From: Sinonovacula constricta
Taxonomy: Eukaryota > Mollusca > Bivalvia > Cardiida > Solecurtidae
DNA length: 64,000 nt
Assembly (NCBI GenBank): GCA_007844125.1
Contig: CM017555.1
Location: forward strand, 21,659,669-21,723,668
Reading direction: 5' to 3'
Shown here: positions 47,181 to 60,611 of the stretch, in pieces
How the letters are laid out: each line of letters opens with the position of its first letter
Numbering within the stretch: position 1 is the first letter of the stretch
Position numbers and translations under genes: made by a program
The notes under the pieces: model-generated
Databases searched by the model: none
Seen by the model: only the letters and a program-made list of their open reading frames with translations
Told to the model about the DNA's origin: nothing

Positions 47181-50100
47181 AGAAATTGCATGTTTTTTCT
47201 TTCGCATCTTTCAGATTGTCAAGAAGGTGAACAAGTGTTTACAGTGAATAACGTCATAGATAACTCTTTTAGTTTTAATAGCACACTACTCTCCCTTAGC
47301 GAAATAGTGTAGCACCAAGGCATATTTTTTTAAAGTAAGTGCATTTGTTAATGACATCAGAAGACCAAAAAACGTTTACATCATAGTAAATGAAGACATA
47401 TTTCACTTCTGATTCATTAAAAAATTAACATCTGAAAAGAGCACTTAATTTGCCATACTATGTATAAAAAGATGGCTTTTTTTTGCTGTCACAAAAAGAA
47501 AATGTCAGCCCTTTAGATAAACAGACAGTTTTTAACTAGGTTTTAAGGTAAATAATTACAAACTCAGCAATATTCTTACTATAAAAGTTACAAATAGATA
47601 TATCTGACTGATGATTTCTTTTAAGGAAAAACAGTGGCTGAGAGTTAATTTTAATAAAAAAATTGAGGCAACTGTTAACAAAATACGCTCATTGAAATGG
47701 TACTCCTATATTGATTTTAACGCATATTCCAGTAAATTGCATACATTTCTATGTTAAGTTATGTATGCAAATAGGTAGAATCAACTATACTAAGACATAA
47801 TATACTATTAACAATCAAGTATTTGTCAATGCCAAAAATTAGCTTATTCATATTTATCTGACTATCATATAAGTATGCATCATGCTAGTTTATTGATATA
47901 ATAGATACATGTATAAAATAACTGATTTGAGATATCTAAGTATATGTTCATAGACACTTGATGCTCTTCTGTAAATCTGTATATTTTCTCAAGTTTTTTT
48001 AATATATTTTTTTTGTTACAACATATGTTTGTCATACATATGTTATTGTGTTTCAGACAAATAAACTATATAAAAATCCAAGAATATATACACAAATGTC
48101 CTCATATCTATGCATTTCCTTGTCAGTATAGATGTGTATTAACAATCGCTGATGTTATCAATATTGACAGGGTTACTATCTTGATAAAGTCACTATCTGT
48201 AACACATCATCTCGAGTTAATCTTTATGTTTATGAGCATTTGTTGTCTAGATGACAAGACGTTTGACTTCACCTTAAAGTGTCCAAGGTTTGATTCCTGA
48301 AACTGACCACGTAATGTAAGGACTTGAGCAAGATGATGTTCTACACAATACCTAGGATACTCAGTATCTAAGTACAAGTTTTACCCTGAATGTGAGCAGT
48401 TGAGGAAGATTAATAAAAGTTGTAAGAACTTGTTTTCCAATCAGCTACATTTATAAATAAAACAACATTATATTTAAAAATTGGAAGGTATTGAACAACA
48501 TAACTGTAATTGTATTTGGTGTTTTACGGCACACCGACATACAGGTCACACAGCGCCGAACACAATGATGTTTAACGCAAATAGAGTATAATCAGGTTAA
48601 AGCTAAAACAGGTGAGTAGAAATATAAAAATCTACCAGGTGAAAACAAAATAATTGTAATCACACTATTTTCTCTTAATTTAAGGTTAAACTAAAAAGGT
48701 TGCTTTCTACTTAAAAAATGAAATCATTTTACCAACTGAATACAGATGCTTAATTAAATGTTTCCAATCAAGATATATTCATGATAACAATTTTCTTTTT
48801 TGTTACTGAAGACATACATATGCTTATAATATCAATGAAGCAATCCAACACTTAATATCTACATTGTTAAATTGATAACTTCCTTCATGTTTCAGCTTTT
48901 TTTCAACTAAAATCTTGTATGATATCAGTATTGTTTAAATTCATGATGTACAGTACCTTCTTTAAGTTATAATCCATTGAAACCAGAACACCTTCTGTAA
49001 CCCTCTTGTTCAGTTATCAGTTCAGTGACAACCAAATTAATGTCCATGTTCCATAAGAAGCCATTGGAAATCCAATTGAAAAAAAATGTAAAAAGCATTA
49101 GCAATACATTGTATTATATTGTTATTAAACACGAAAAACATGCATGCATTATTATAGTATATAGTTATAATTATGTAAAATATCAACCAATTAAACTGTT
49201 CATCTACCAATATAATGTCCTTATCCACTGCATCCAAACACACATACACTCTAATAAGGTTCAGTATTTAGTTGTACACTGTAACTCATTCCCTTCTGTA
49301 ACAATGAACTATATCCCCTTTCTGCCAGTATCTCACTGACACCCAGTTACAGTCTGACCCACGATGAAATATTGACAACAGACTTAAGCTGCTCTAAGCT
49401 AACCGACCACTACAGTCAATTGTCTTGTTGTTTCCCCCCTCACATTAGCTTATAACTTAGACCAGTAGTTGCAGTCCTACAGTGTAATGCTTCCTGTTTC
49501 TATAAATCATCACTCCTTGTTGTAGCAACTGAGGCTAGTTTGTGCTGCCATTAAAGTGACAGCATGTCAAACATCCTTGTCATGGTACCCAATCAAGTAC
49601 AGTTAAATTGCATTACAGGGTATATATCCACCAGACTGGCAAAGTCATTTGTAAAATCATAGAACTTGTAAAATTGTAACATATCTTTGAGGCATTGCTA
49701 TACAATGTACTGTTGTATCATTGTGTAGTAAGTCAATCATTGTTTGATGATATGTTGTATATGTTACTTACTCATTGTAATTTAGATTGGAAATAAAAGC
49801 ATAGCTTTGGATGAATAAATATTTATTGAAAAGACATTCTAGCTCTGCATTCTGCAAAATATATGTACAATATATATATAATTTTGGCTTTGACTCATGA
49901 TTTTTAATATATATGTGTCCCCAAGGATTCAAAACTATAGACAACCAAGGCTTATATGTCAGAAATCACTTTTTGCATAAATGAAGAATTCTACTAATTT
50001 AAAGTAGGTAATTGATCCAGGGAACTATTATTGTTATACCATATCATAGTACATTGTATTTTCATCAGTCTCTTATTTCTATAAATTTCCTCTATCTGTT

Positions 50101-51211
50101 CAGGGTGTAATACATAATGAGATCTTAATAATGTAAGTAAATAAAGAGGAATGCATTTGGTGAACAACATCATCCAATATTTCTTAACCCAATGTAATAT
50201 AATTAGTACTTCAATCAGCAATTATCTACAAATATGTAAATTTTTGTTTGTTTGTTCTTTAATTTACACAAAAAAGTAGAAGACTAAACTAAGCCTAATT
50301 AATTAAAAATATTTATTCTGTACAGGTTAAGATTTAAAAGAGAAAAAAAGGCAAGAAATTCTCCCTTGTTATCTGTCTAATCTAAACTTCTGTTTGTGTT
50401 TGTTTAATGTCTAATTACAGTCATTCTGGTGTAAAAAAGATGGTTTCATTATATAAACATCTACCTACACTAGTCATTCATGGGCATTTTCATGAGTTTT
50501 TTGGGTGGATATGTTGAAGCCAATTGCAAAAGTCTCTTTTTAAAAATCAGCAAGCAATGTGAGACAATAGCAATTAAGCTATACCACTACCATTTTTTTA
50601 CAAGTTTAGTAGGTTGCACTGCAGTCCAGTTTTTAATCTTGGGACTCTTATACAAGGAGTTGAAGCGTCGTCATTTGCGCTACCAGGTCCAAGATTGTTT
50701 TTCTTAAGAGAAACGCATAGAGGATTTGCCAAGAAACCACCAAACTCCTCATCATGCCTCTAGTCACACTTCTTAATTACATTTACACATCAAATTGGAT
50801 TACCTTTTTACTTATATGCCTTAATTAACTATTTACTTATTCACCTAAGTACATTTTAACATGCTTTCATGCTTTAACTAATTGCTTCCAACATGGACGG
50901 AAACTTGTCCTGGCTGGGGAAAATGCTGACAGTATATTAATGATTGAAGCGGAAAAAAAGAAGGGTAAAATGGAACTTTGTGCATTTTTTATGTTTTTTT
51001 CTATAGGTTTAACATTTTATGAAGTTCATACAGTGTGTAAATAAAAGGGTGGCAGTGACAATTAGTAAGACAGCACTTAGCATTATGTTTGCAGTGAGGA
51101 AGAACTGATGATAAGTTTGGAAATGTACATAGTGCTGGTCATGATGATGATACATAGCAATGACACACTTATGGACAAATTGGCAACTTTCAGCAGTTTT
51201 GATGAAGAAAG

Positions 51212-51362
51212 TTTGTTTATTGGGTTAATCATGTTGCCAACAGTATTTCAGGAGACAGTGTACACTTGTAGCAGATATAGTGCTGCCTTTACTATGTGTC
51301 TCATGTTGTGTACACCTGGCATGATACCATACTAAGTCACATTATCCTGACATCAGGCCAAC
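51212..51362. repeat. Dispersed repeat shared with 10935-11110
   Basis: CCAACAGTATTTCAGGAGAC, GTGTACACTTGTAGCAGATA, ACACCTGGCATGATACCATA, CATTATCCTGACATCAGG. It directly precedes the GAT-rich satellite. Confidence 0.75.
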
Positions 51363-51447
51363 CTGTCGTGAAACTACACTTATATTTGCTCAAGCATTAG
51401 CAAGGGAGCTATAGCACTATCAATTTTAATAGTCGTGGCCTGGGATC

Positions 51448-51960
51448 TTATGATCGTGGTGATGACGATGGTGGTGATGATAACATGATGGTTGTGATGA
51501 TGGTGGTGGTGGTGGTGATGATAATTATAATGATGGTAGTGGTGATGATGATGATGATAGCCTGGAATCTTATGATCATGGTGATGATGATGATGGTTGT
51601 GATGATGATGGTGGTGGTGATGATAATTATGATGATGGTGGTGGTGATGATGATGATGGTAGTGGTGAGGTTGGTGATGATGATGTTGGTGGTGTTAATG
51701 ATGATGATAGTCTGGGATCTTATGATCATGGTGATGATGATGGTGGTGATGATAACATGATGGTTGTGAAGGTGGTAGTGGTGGTGATGATAATTATGAT
51801 GATGGTGGTGGTGATGATGATGATGGTAGTGGTGAGGTTGGTGATGATGATGGTGGTGATAATGATGATGATGATAATAATTGTGAAGATGAAGATGGTG
51901 GTGTTGGGGTAGTAATTGTGGGTGTGACGGGGATGATGATGATGGTAGTGATGATGCAAA
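51448..51960 (+). repeat. GAT/GGT trinucleotide-rich satellite with higher-order units
   Basis: Runs of GATGATG and GGTGGTG. A boundary sequence near CTGGGATCTTATGATCATGG recurs at about 51437, 51564 and 51713, giving a ~125-150 bp higher-order unit. Open frames on both strands are artefacts of the 3-bp period. Confidence 0.9.
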
Positions 51961-52064
51961 AAGGTATGTTCATAGTCTATGCAACAAAGGCTATCAAGCA
52001 ACCACAAGGTTAAAATATTCTACAAGACATTTGTGAACACAGAATTAACCAGAATATACAAAAA

Positions 52065-52953
52065 TACAGTAAAATCTGACCAAGAAACCATCCCTACCAG
52101 GTGACCACCTGCTCTATACAAGCACTTCAAAGCCACATATGCAAATTTGTTCTTTGACATGCCATAGACGACCACCTGTTATCTGCTTCCAGCGACCACA
52201 AAACATGTCAAACATGCTTCAATTGGACCCCATTATATGACCACTCAAAGATCATCGCCAATCAGATACGATCGTGTATTCCGCATAAACTTGCACAAAG
52301 AGTCACTTACACTTCACACCATTTAACTAAACCAGACTTGCTCTTATTCAGGACTCTACTCACTAAAATCAACTTTTACTCAGGGTAAAGAAATTATGAT
52401 GATGTAAATTCAACTTAGAACACAAAACAATACAATGTGTAAACTATGCCATCACAGAAATGATAAAGATTATGGCTAAATTAGGATAATGATTTCCAAA
52501 ATGGCAGACTGGAAGTGTATTGCAAAACAGAATGATGTCTATGTTTTTGTATGTAATAGACATCAAAATTAACACAAATGAACTTGGTACATGCTAACAA
52601 AAACGTGATCGGTGTTTGCAAATTGTGTGTTGCACCTATCTGAGACTCACAGGTCAGATTGTTTGAATAAGGAAACCTGAAGTTTCAAAGGAACATTAGC
52701 GAGACCTAAAGGGTTTAACTATTCTACCGTCCATTGATTCCTCGGCTTGGAATGACAAGCAAGTAACTGATAATGCTTCCCTTACTAAAAATTTGTCTCG
52801 CTAGGAATTAACTTGTGTTTTTTTTGTTGTTGTTTTAATGTAGATCACCCTTTTTCCTCATTAATAAAAACAAAGACTGTGAATTAAATTTTCGAAAATA
52901 AGTTATGTTTTCAATCGTGAGAATTTAATGCATGTCAGTTAAATTGAGTTTGT

Positions 52954-52985
<32 letters not shown>

Positions 52986-53139
52986 AGTCTTCTTCTTCAT
53001 TATCATATAAGTAAACGTAATAATAGTACAAACACAATTTGCCGATTATAAGAAATTACCATGTTGCATACCATGTGTCTAAAGAGACCATTTTCGTCCT
53101 GTCCTGTAGGGAGTCTTTAAATATAGGTTTGACTTTCTA
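52065..53139. mobile_element. Tigger/pogo-like nonautonomous DNA transposon 3
   Basis: Left end TACAGTAAAATCTGACCAAG and GGTGACCACCTGCTCTATAC (as in copy 2). Right end GACCATTTTCGTCCTGTCCT, then ATATAGGTTTGACT. More decayed; carries an (ATC)n run. Confidence 0.75.
52952..52986 (+). repeat. (ATC)n microsatellite
   Basis: About 11 uninterrupted ATC units, followed by TTC units. It lies inside the third Tigger-like element. Confidence 0.9.
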
Positions 53140-56100
53140 TTCCTTCTAAATCATAAAATATATTAAATATTGCATTGATTCAATTTTACCAGTCCATTTA
53201 ATGAACAGTTAATTTCCATGAGATAACTAGTAATTACAAAAATACAAGAAATGCAAGCAAACAAGCTTTACCAAACTGATTAGAAATATTCTATTTATCC
53301 AAATCAGAAAATAAATTGTATACAGATGCCCTTCAATTTTGCCTGTCAAGTTAATTGACAATTAAATTCTCCAAGAACCTATGCACTTTAAAGATAATAA
53401 CAACACAAACACCATCAAATGTATATTGTTAATTGCTTTCTGGCATACAGAAATAGGATCCAGTGTGACGCACAATTGCAATTAATAATTCAGAATTGAT
53501 TGAGATTATCTATTGTACAGATGCATTTTGTCGGACATTCCCTCTGATAAAGGCAAACAAAATACCAGAGGCATCTGTGTAATATCTGACATGCTACCAT
53601 CCCCTGGCTTCAATTAGAACCCCCTACCCTTAAATGCATTTTCTAAATTGCATGGCAGCTATTAACATGTTTCTACTCTTAATGCACATCTTTTTGCATG
53701 CAGAACTGAATAATGAACATACATTGTATAATCTGCATGTATAAAAATTGGAATCAAATGGAAATAAGTTATTCATGCAAAAAAGAGTGATATTTGTTTA
53801 ATATAAACCTTATTTATCTTTTCGATCACGTGAAGGTCAGAGTTTAAATAAAGCATATACAGAGTGCTGCATTCATTGTAATAGCACTCTCTATATATTT
53901 ATTGACTTGTATAGTCAATTGTGTTATGAAGTTAAAATATTTCTATTCAACTGAGTTAGTGTAACACAATAAAAATGCAAACAAATCTATTATACACAAT
54001 TCTTTGCTCCATCTAGGACTCAAACCCACACAACTCTTTTTGCCCTGCCAAGGCCCCCACCCTACTCACAATCTGTTGGTGTATGTTTATAAATATGTAT
54101 GTATGTTTGTCTATAATGATCATAAAATAAACAATTTAAAGAAACAATCAAATAAAACACCTTTATACTGCAGCAGTCATCATTCAGACATAGACAAAAT
54201 TAATACGGTTTATATAATCAAAGAAGTGCCATCAAGAAACAGAATCTGTTGCCAATAAATCATCAACAAAGTTTCACTTGATAGAACATGTACATAAGCA
54301 TAATTATCACAAGTGTTATTATGTTAATGTTATAATGGTTCAGAGAAAATAAGTTCATGGCACATGGAGTTGCTTTAATTAGAAAAATCTAAGTATTCAT
54401 GATGACAAAAATTGCAAAGAAGCTATACTGCATATAAAATGGTGCCATATTTCACAACTGCGGAATGGATGGTCTATTTTTTAAACCAGGGCCTTCCTAA
54501 TCTACAGACAAATCTCTAACTCTATTTATACTTTATCCACTTTTCTTAGTGCTGGAAAGAACATTGATAAGTCTAAGTGGACCAAGTGGCATAACTCTAA
54601 AGAATTAATTTCAGAGTTATCTGACTTTTTGAATTAGTTTCTTCTTTTCATAATGAACAAGTATTTAAAGTATGAAGTGAATACCTTTGAATGTTTTCAA
54701 GAAAAACCAATACCAACAATGACGAGAGGTCATGACAAAAGTTCCACTTTTTTCTTTAAAAACATAGTGATATCATATGTATCAAAATCCTATCACAAAA
54801 AGACTTGACGAATAGCTTTTGAATAACATTCATTACATTAAATTGGTACAAAATACTTCAAGTTATGTATTAATTTAAGTGGGTTTCTTTTTTTCTTTTT
54901 TAAATGCTTTTTAAGTGATTTAGTTTGTTTTCATAGCCATTCAGGGGCTGCAACTTGTCAAAACATTCATGCCACAGTTGCTGTCCCTGTTAAATCTTTC
55001 CTCTTTGTTATGCTTGGACTTGTATTCTTCATGCAGCTCATCTGAAATGTTTGCTTACAGTCTGGCTCAAGGCTGTAACTCAACACCAGGGATAATTAAA
55101 GAAAGCAAGTCCTGGGTATTTGGATCAAAAGATTAATCATGATTACCCTGGGAACACATCCTTGGGCATTAGGAAATGTAAAAGAAAACATCTGCCTGAA
55201 GTCTGGATTGGTTTTTTTTACTCTTCTATTCATTTCCTTTAGTTTTAATTGAAAAGACAACAGATAGGTTTGGATGTGGTATCTGCTATTATCCGTCAAT
55301 TAAATCTAGGGGTAAATTTTAAAACTTTTATTAGTCATATTCCCAGTGGTAAAATAAGTACTTTAAAAGTATACTTTTTCCCAAATCTTACAGAAAATTA
55401 ACATTTTAGAGTCCTAACCTAAATATAAAAATAAACTTTGTTGATGATTTAAATGCACAAACATATTACAAGACCATCATTTTTTTTATAATGGTTATTT
55501 CTGATATTTAAAAACTTCTGTGTTGTTGTTTTTTTAATCAAAAATTTCCAATTTTAATGGTATGGAATTATTTTCAGAATTTCTGTGGTACATGTTAAAA
55601 ATTGACTCTATTAGATAATGCAAACTGGTACTGACTATACATGATTTTTTCGCAGAAATAAAGAATGAAGAATAATTGTTATTTTTCTTTCTTGTAATTC
55701 TAATCATACATTGGTAAGACTTAGGCAAATACTAGGAGCTGTCTTAAATGAGGGTCTACACTATTTGCTGCCAAGTTTTCAGCCAATTGTCCTGGCACCT
55801 TAGAGTGTAGATGTAAAAAGATGAGGAATATTAAGTGTATTATTAAGGGTTAATGTCATTAATGGTGCATTTTTTTTACTTCTAAAACCCAAGGCTTAAA
55901 TTTTTAAGACAATCTGGTCAAGGTCTAGCCCTGGATTGAGTATTACCATGGCTTGACTTAACCATTTGCATGTCAGAAAGGCATAGCCATAAAGTTTTAC
56001 CTTAAGCTTGCTTTCATTGTTCCTAATCCTGACTTATTCTTTGTCATCTTGTTACTCTAACATGTAGAGGTGCCTTGACATATTGCTAGATTCTGTAGCA

Positions 56101-57518
56101 AATAGTGCAGATCCTGATCAGACAGCTTCCAGCAGGAAGCTGGCCATCTGGATATATACTATTTGCCAAAGTCATATAAATGTGTGTTTAGCAAGCTGGA
56201 GGTTAATAAGCTATCTCTGACATGTGCAGGACACTAAAGTACAGTGTAGGCCTTATATAAACTACAGGCACCTGACATGCTGACTTGCAGACTACTCAGC
56301 TTGATGCTGATTGGTATATAATTAAACAATGATAAGACGCTAGTGTTTTACTTATTTATTACATCTTACACCATCTCATGTCAAAACATGGTAGCAATCA
56401 AATGGTCATGATAAATAATGGATTAACATAGGTCCTAAGCAGTTAATTACAGTAGGTAACCATCTACATTATTCATAGCAGACACCATCATAATGAAACA
56501 AGTGATGCCAAAGTATTTTAAGTTCAACAGTTCAAGATAAATGAAACATGAAATATCACTGGAATTGACTGATCCATAGGGCTAGTTTAATCAAAGCGCT
56601 GAAAGCGTTGGAAGACTGGCGCGCCGGTTGAAAGCGTAGTTCCAAGGGAGTAATCAAGATGTCTTGAACGGCGAAATGCACATTAAGGAATTGGAAAGAT
56701 TGCTGTTGATGGTCTTACATTGGCTGTCAAAGGGGAGCAATGAATAACAATTAGTAGTTTTCATATAAGAATTTAATGTAACAAAACTTTGAAAAACATT
56801 TGAAGATGAACAAAAGAGAGGTGGAGAAGAACAAAAGAATCAAACTTTTCCTGCACAGATATCATTACTCGAAACATATGAAACTACGTGTATGTTCTTT
56901 TCGTTTGTACGTGACAGTCACTATCAACAACATTAGCAAATAATTCAGTATATTCAGGGATTTTAACAGATCCAGATATTTGCATTTTGATGCAAGAAAA
57001 ATTGAGGTTTTACAGTTTTGACCTCACCTAAATCTTAGGTTGGGGGTCATTTTGATGCAGAAGCGCAGGATAACTGGTCAAATTTTGCAAGAATAACCAT
57101 AAATGTAGTATGTAAAACATTTAAAAAATGAAGTAAATACTAATTGGACCCTTGTAAATATATGGAAATGAAGTTAGAACAATTTAAAAATTAGTTAAGT
57201 TCGTGAACACATGATTTGACGTGTGTCAATCTGATCATGACCCCTTGAAAATTGTCAAAGAAATTTTCAACAAAAGTGAAAGCTATTGAAATCCCTGAGT
57301 ATACAGTACCATGGTGATAACCATTAACCTGGCTGTTGTAATTGGTTCATGCAATAGAAGTACAGTGATTGTCAACAGTAGCACAGCATGAAGGTTACGT
57401 GAACGGTTGCGGTCATCAGTATTGTAACATATATGTACATATGTAACATACATTACACCAATGGATGTCACTGCTACCTTAATATTGCTTAGGAAACTCT
57501 CAATCCACAGAAGCTTAC
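53140..57518. other. Intergenic, AT-rich
   Basis: No gene recognised. 54001-54060 may be a SINE-B relic (TAGGACTCAAACCCACACA). A GC-richer spot at 56590-56650 (GGCGCGCCGG) stands out but has no assignable role. Confidence 0.6.
56098..56167. repeat. Dispersed palindrome copy, best hairpin
   Basis: 33-base arms (GCAAATAGTGCAGATCCTGA...GCTTCC and GGAAGC...TACTATTTGC) around a 4-base loop AGCA. Confidence 0.8.
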
Positions 57519-57890
57519 AAAAATGGCAACCCACGCTAGATTTTCCCGCAATTTTGGTCACGGACTGATTTGTTTATAATCGTAGCCTCCTGTATTTAGG
57601 TCTAGATTTCAAGACAAAAAATGCCGAAGTCAGATAGCTTATTAAACTAACAACACACCACAAACGTTACGAAAAATGCATTATCTGAAGTTAACGATAA
57701 AAACCTTCTAGTTCTAATGCAGTTATGATCAGCTTCCGCCACAACTGAAGTAGTGTCAACAATGAAATGCACAAGGCCCACGTAACTTAAGAGACTGAAA
57801 CAGTCAAAAGCACTCCGATCTATCCAAAATGGCGACCAACGCTATCTCCCGCTTGTCACGAGACTGATTTGTTTGTAATCGTTCTTTTAA
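57519..57890 (+). repeat. Direct duplication around an ATGGC motif
   Basis: About 70 bp is present twice, at 57519-57590 and 57822-57890: AAAATGGCRACC, then CGCTA, then CACGRGACTGATTTGTTT and ATAATCGT/GTAATCGT. The second copy lies in the CpG-rich promoter candidate, so the first may be a duplicated core promoter. Confidence 0.55.
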
Positions 57891-58135
57891 TATCCTTTCA
57901 TATTTGTTCGAAAAACAACATTACATTGTTTCCTTGTTTTTATTTGTCGCATTTCCTTACAAAGGTTCGCATTACTTCGTTATATTTGTGTTTTCTAAAA
58001 ACGCACTACTTCTTATGCCGCACAACTACTTGAATACGCTCTCGTGGTCGCAATGATACACCCGATGTTAAAAACCGCGCGTCGCTGAGTTCACAGCATC
58101 GTTACTTAAGACTGGCGCATGCGCACCAGTCTAAA
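57780..58135. promoter_or_regulatory. CpG-richer promoter candidate with NRF1 and YY1-like motifs
   Basis: CpGs cluster here (CCGCGCGTCGC near 58075) against a CpG-poor background. GGCGCATGCGCA (58113-58124) fits the NRF1 site, set in a near-palindrome AGACTGG...CCAGTCT. AAAATGGCGACC (57828) fits the YY1 initiator-type motif. No coding exon is visible either side, so direction and target are unknown. Confidence 0.35.
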
Positions 58136-59574
58136 AATGACCCCTGCCCTGCCCCATCCCCACCCAGGAAACATAGGGGCTAGTTTAAAAACGTCCCCCC
58201 ATCTTTTCAGTGAATCATTCTTTTTTATCAATACAACAACATTACTCAGGTTGTACACAGTGCTTTTTGTCAAAAGTTTTATAAACTGAAATATACTGTG
58301 ACAATTCCATTGCATTAATACCTTTAAATCATGTGAAAAGACTGACCAAAAACAGGCCAGCACAATTCCACCATTTTTTGGATCTTTTCAATGTGATAAT
58401 AGATTGTGTCTTATGATTGGGCGAGTACCACAAATATTCTTTTCTTGGTATAGCCGTCTTTTGAAGATGCATCAAATCTATAACTTGAGTAACCATTTAC
58501 AGTCAGAATGACTTTAAATATGATCCTGACCTTGATAGTTTCACTTGAACAAGATGGTAAGCTGGACAATCCTAGAAGTGTATATCAGTAATGGTTGCAA
58601 CTGCAGATGTTATGACTGGTACACCTTGAAGTGCTTCTAAGATGGTAAAGTTTGATTGAAGCAGGTTAATGATACTGAAGTTATTGCTGAAACACAGAAA
58701 TGGAAAGAATTAATGTACAGACATAAATATGAATGCACAGAATGACAGAGTGACCACTACATGCTGTCATTCAGGTGAATAAAAATGTCTAAGTTGATGA
58801 TTTTTGATAATTAAAGTGAGAAGAGCTATCAAAATATTCCAGGACCTAAATGTACGGCACAAAGAAAAACTTTTAAAAAGTCATTTTCTGATGAATTCAA
58901 TCTTCATTTAAAGCAACTGCTTTTTCTCTAAACAAAACATTTTTGCTGTCTCCTTAATTAAAAGCATTTCGTTTAGAAAAGCAATTTAAAGTACACAGAC
59001 ATGACAAAAAAATCATATGTATACAGGGAGAAAAGTAAAAAATTTCTAGTTAAAATAATTTGTATTTCTAAAGACTTTTCTTGTTGAAGTAGCTTTCCAT
59101 CTATCTATGTTGTATAAAGTTATACATGGAGTTGTATGGAGAAGGGTTGGTTTATCTTACCAAAACATACACTGCACATAATCTACACCAGCTGTCATTG
59201 TCTTAACATTTTCCAAGGTAGGGAATACCACAGTACTTTTCATAAAAGACTGTCTCTACTGCCAATTGCTATAATAGGCCAGGTGCTATGGTTATTTTTG
59301 TGCATGACTAATTGATATCCCTGCTGTCCGTTAAAACCAATTAAGACACAGCCATTAGGATGACAACAATGGCATTTTTGATCTTATTGCCTAATAGCAT
59401 GACTTCATGCAAAAATGTAAATATAATCATCCATAATTGATGAAGAAGAATTACAACTGTATATTACAATTAGTACAATGAGTCAAGGCATAGGAAACCT
59501 TGATTAATTGGGAATGGAACTAAACCAGCCCAGTTATGTATCCTCAGCGTACAATTAAAAATATATATATTGTT

Positions 59575-59850
59575 GTTGTTTTAGATTTTTAAATACACTG
59601 CAGCAACCAATTATGGTCATTATATTAGCAACATCTAGTTGTATTGGTAGAGGAAGTCAACAAACAAATGTCTGGGTGGAACCCCCTGTGCACAGTAGGT
59701 CAGCTGGAAGACCTTCCCATATTTTCAGCTGGAAGTACTTCCCACATTAAGTCTTTCACTCTGAACAGGACTTGAACCCATGTGGTAAAAGGGTTAGCAG
59801 TCCCAGAAATTGCTTAGCAGTCCCAGAAATTACAAGTTGTTGATGCTAAC
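59575..59850 (-). mobile_element. SINE-B copy with internal duplications
   Basis: CACTGCAGCAACCAATTATG, TAGCAACATCTAG, AGTAGGTCAGCTGGAAGACC. CAGCTGGAAG and TTAGCAGTCCCAGAAATT are each duplicated inside the copy. CTTGAACCCATGTGG is the B-box region. Confidence 0.7.
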
Positions 59851-60324
59851 ACATGGGTTAACAGAATAGTTCTCTTGTTTTCATAGAATAGTGGAACTAA
59901 ACACCTGAATATATGGTAAGAAGCAGAAGACACAACACTATAAAATCAGCAGAAACAATTCTAAAAGAAGTAAATATTATAGACAAACACATCATCAAAA
60001 CAAATACCTAACCACAGTCTGCCCTAAAATAACAAATACCATCCTACATAGATAGCCCAATACATATATAAAAAGTTAATAGAATAGCAGGTGGTTCTCT
60101 TTTAAAAAATGACAAGATATCTTTAAAACAGCAGCTATGACCATCAAATACCAAATAACACCTCTAAAAATGAAAAAAGTAGCCACAGAGGTGACTTACC
60201 CCTACCTGTGAACAGCTTTGTCACTGTATGGAAGCATGTTCTACATGTTGAGTGCAGTAACTGTGGCTTTAAGTTAATAAGATTTTCTAAACACTATTCT
60301 GGTTTTCTTTTGTTATATTTCACC

Positions 60325-60600
60325 ATGGGCCGCAATAGCTCAAGTGGCAGAGCCTTGGCTTGCAGAGCAGGAGGTCATGGGTTCAAACCCAGACTGTGTC
60401 AAAACAAAGACTTTAAAGTTGGTAATTGTGGCTTCCCTTCTAACTCTCAGGGCTAAGGGGACAGCATTACGCCTGACTCGTTGGTGTAAGTATAATGGAC
60501 GGCCGGGTTCAGTCCCTGGGCTCCTCATAAGTGCCCCTGTTCTATAATGATAGAAATGTCGCAGCAAAGTATCAGCAAAAATGCTCGCAAATCCCATCCC
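60325..60600 (+). mobile_element. SINE-A copy 4 (tRNA-derived), nested in a SINE-B
   Basis: Head GCAATAGCTCAAGTGGCAGA, B box GGGTTCAAACCC, full body ending CCCATCCC. A perfect 11-bp target duplication TATATTTCACC at 60314-60324 and 60601-60611. The flanks are parts of one SINE-B, so SINE-A inserted later. Confidence 0.9.
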
Positions 60601-60611
60601 TATATTTCACC

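Larger units (their letters stand above)
44829..51211. other. Intergenic, AT-rich
   Basis: No gene recognised. A short segment at 48520-48595 (TTGGTGTTTTACGGCACACC GACATACAGGTCACACAGCG) looks like part of an interspersed repeat. The largest open frames (48013-48300, 49025-49339) are AT-driven and have no recognisable features. Confidence 0.6.

Noticed and set aside
49025..49339. Plus-strand open frame of 104 residues
   Set aside because: AT-driven composition, no domain and no supporting context. An antisense open frame overlaps it equally well.
51448..52007. Long open frames on both strands rich in Ile/Thr, Met/Val or His
   Set aside because: Produced by the GAT/GGT trinucleotide satellite, which is open in several frames by construction.
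58106..58363. Minus-strand 85-residue open frame next to the CpG-rich region
   Set aside because: It has no recognisable feature, and its N-terminal half is AT-rich noncoding-like sequence. It could be part of an unseen exon but cannot be supported.
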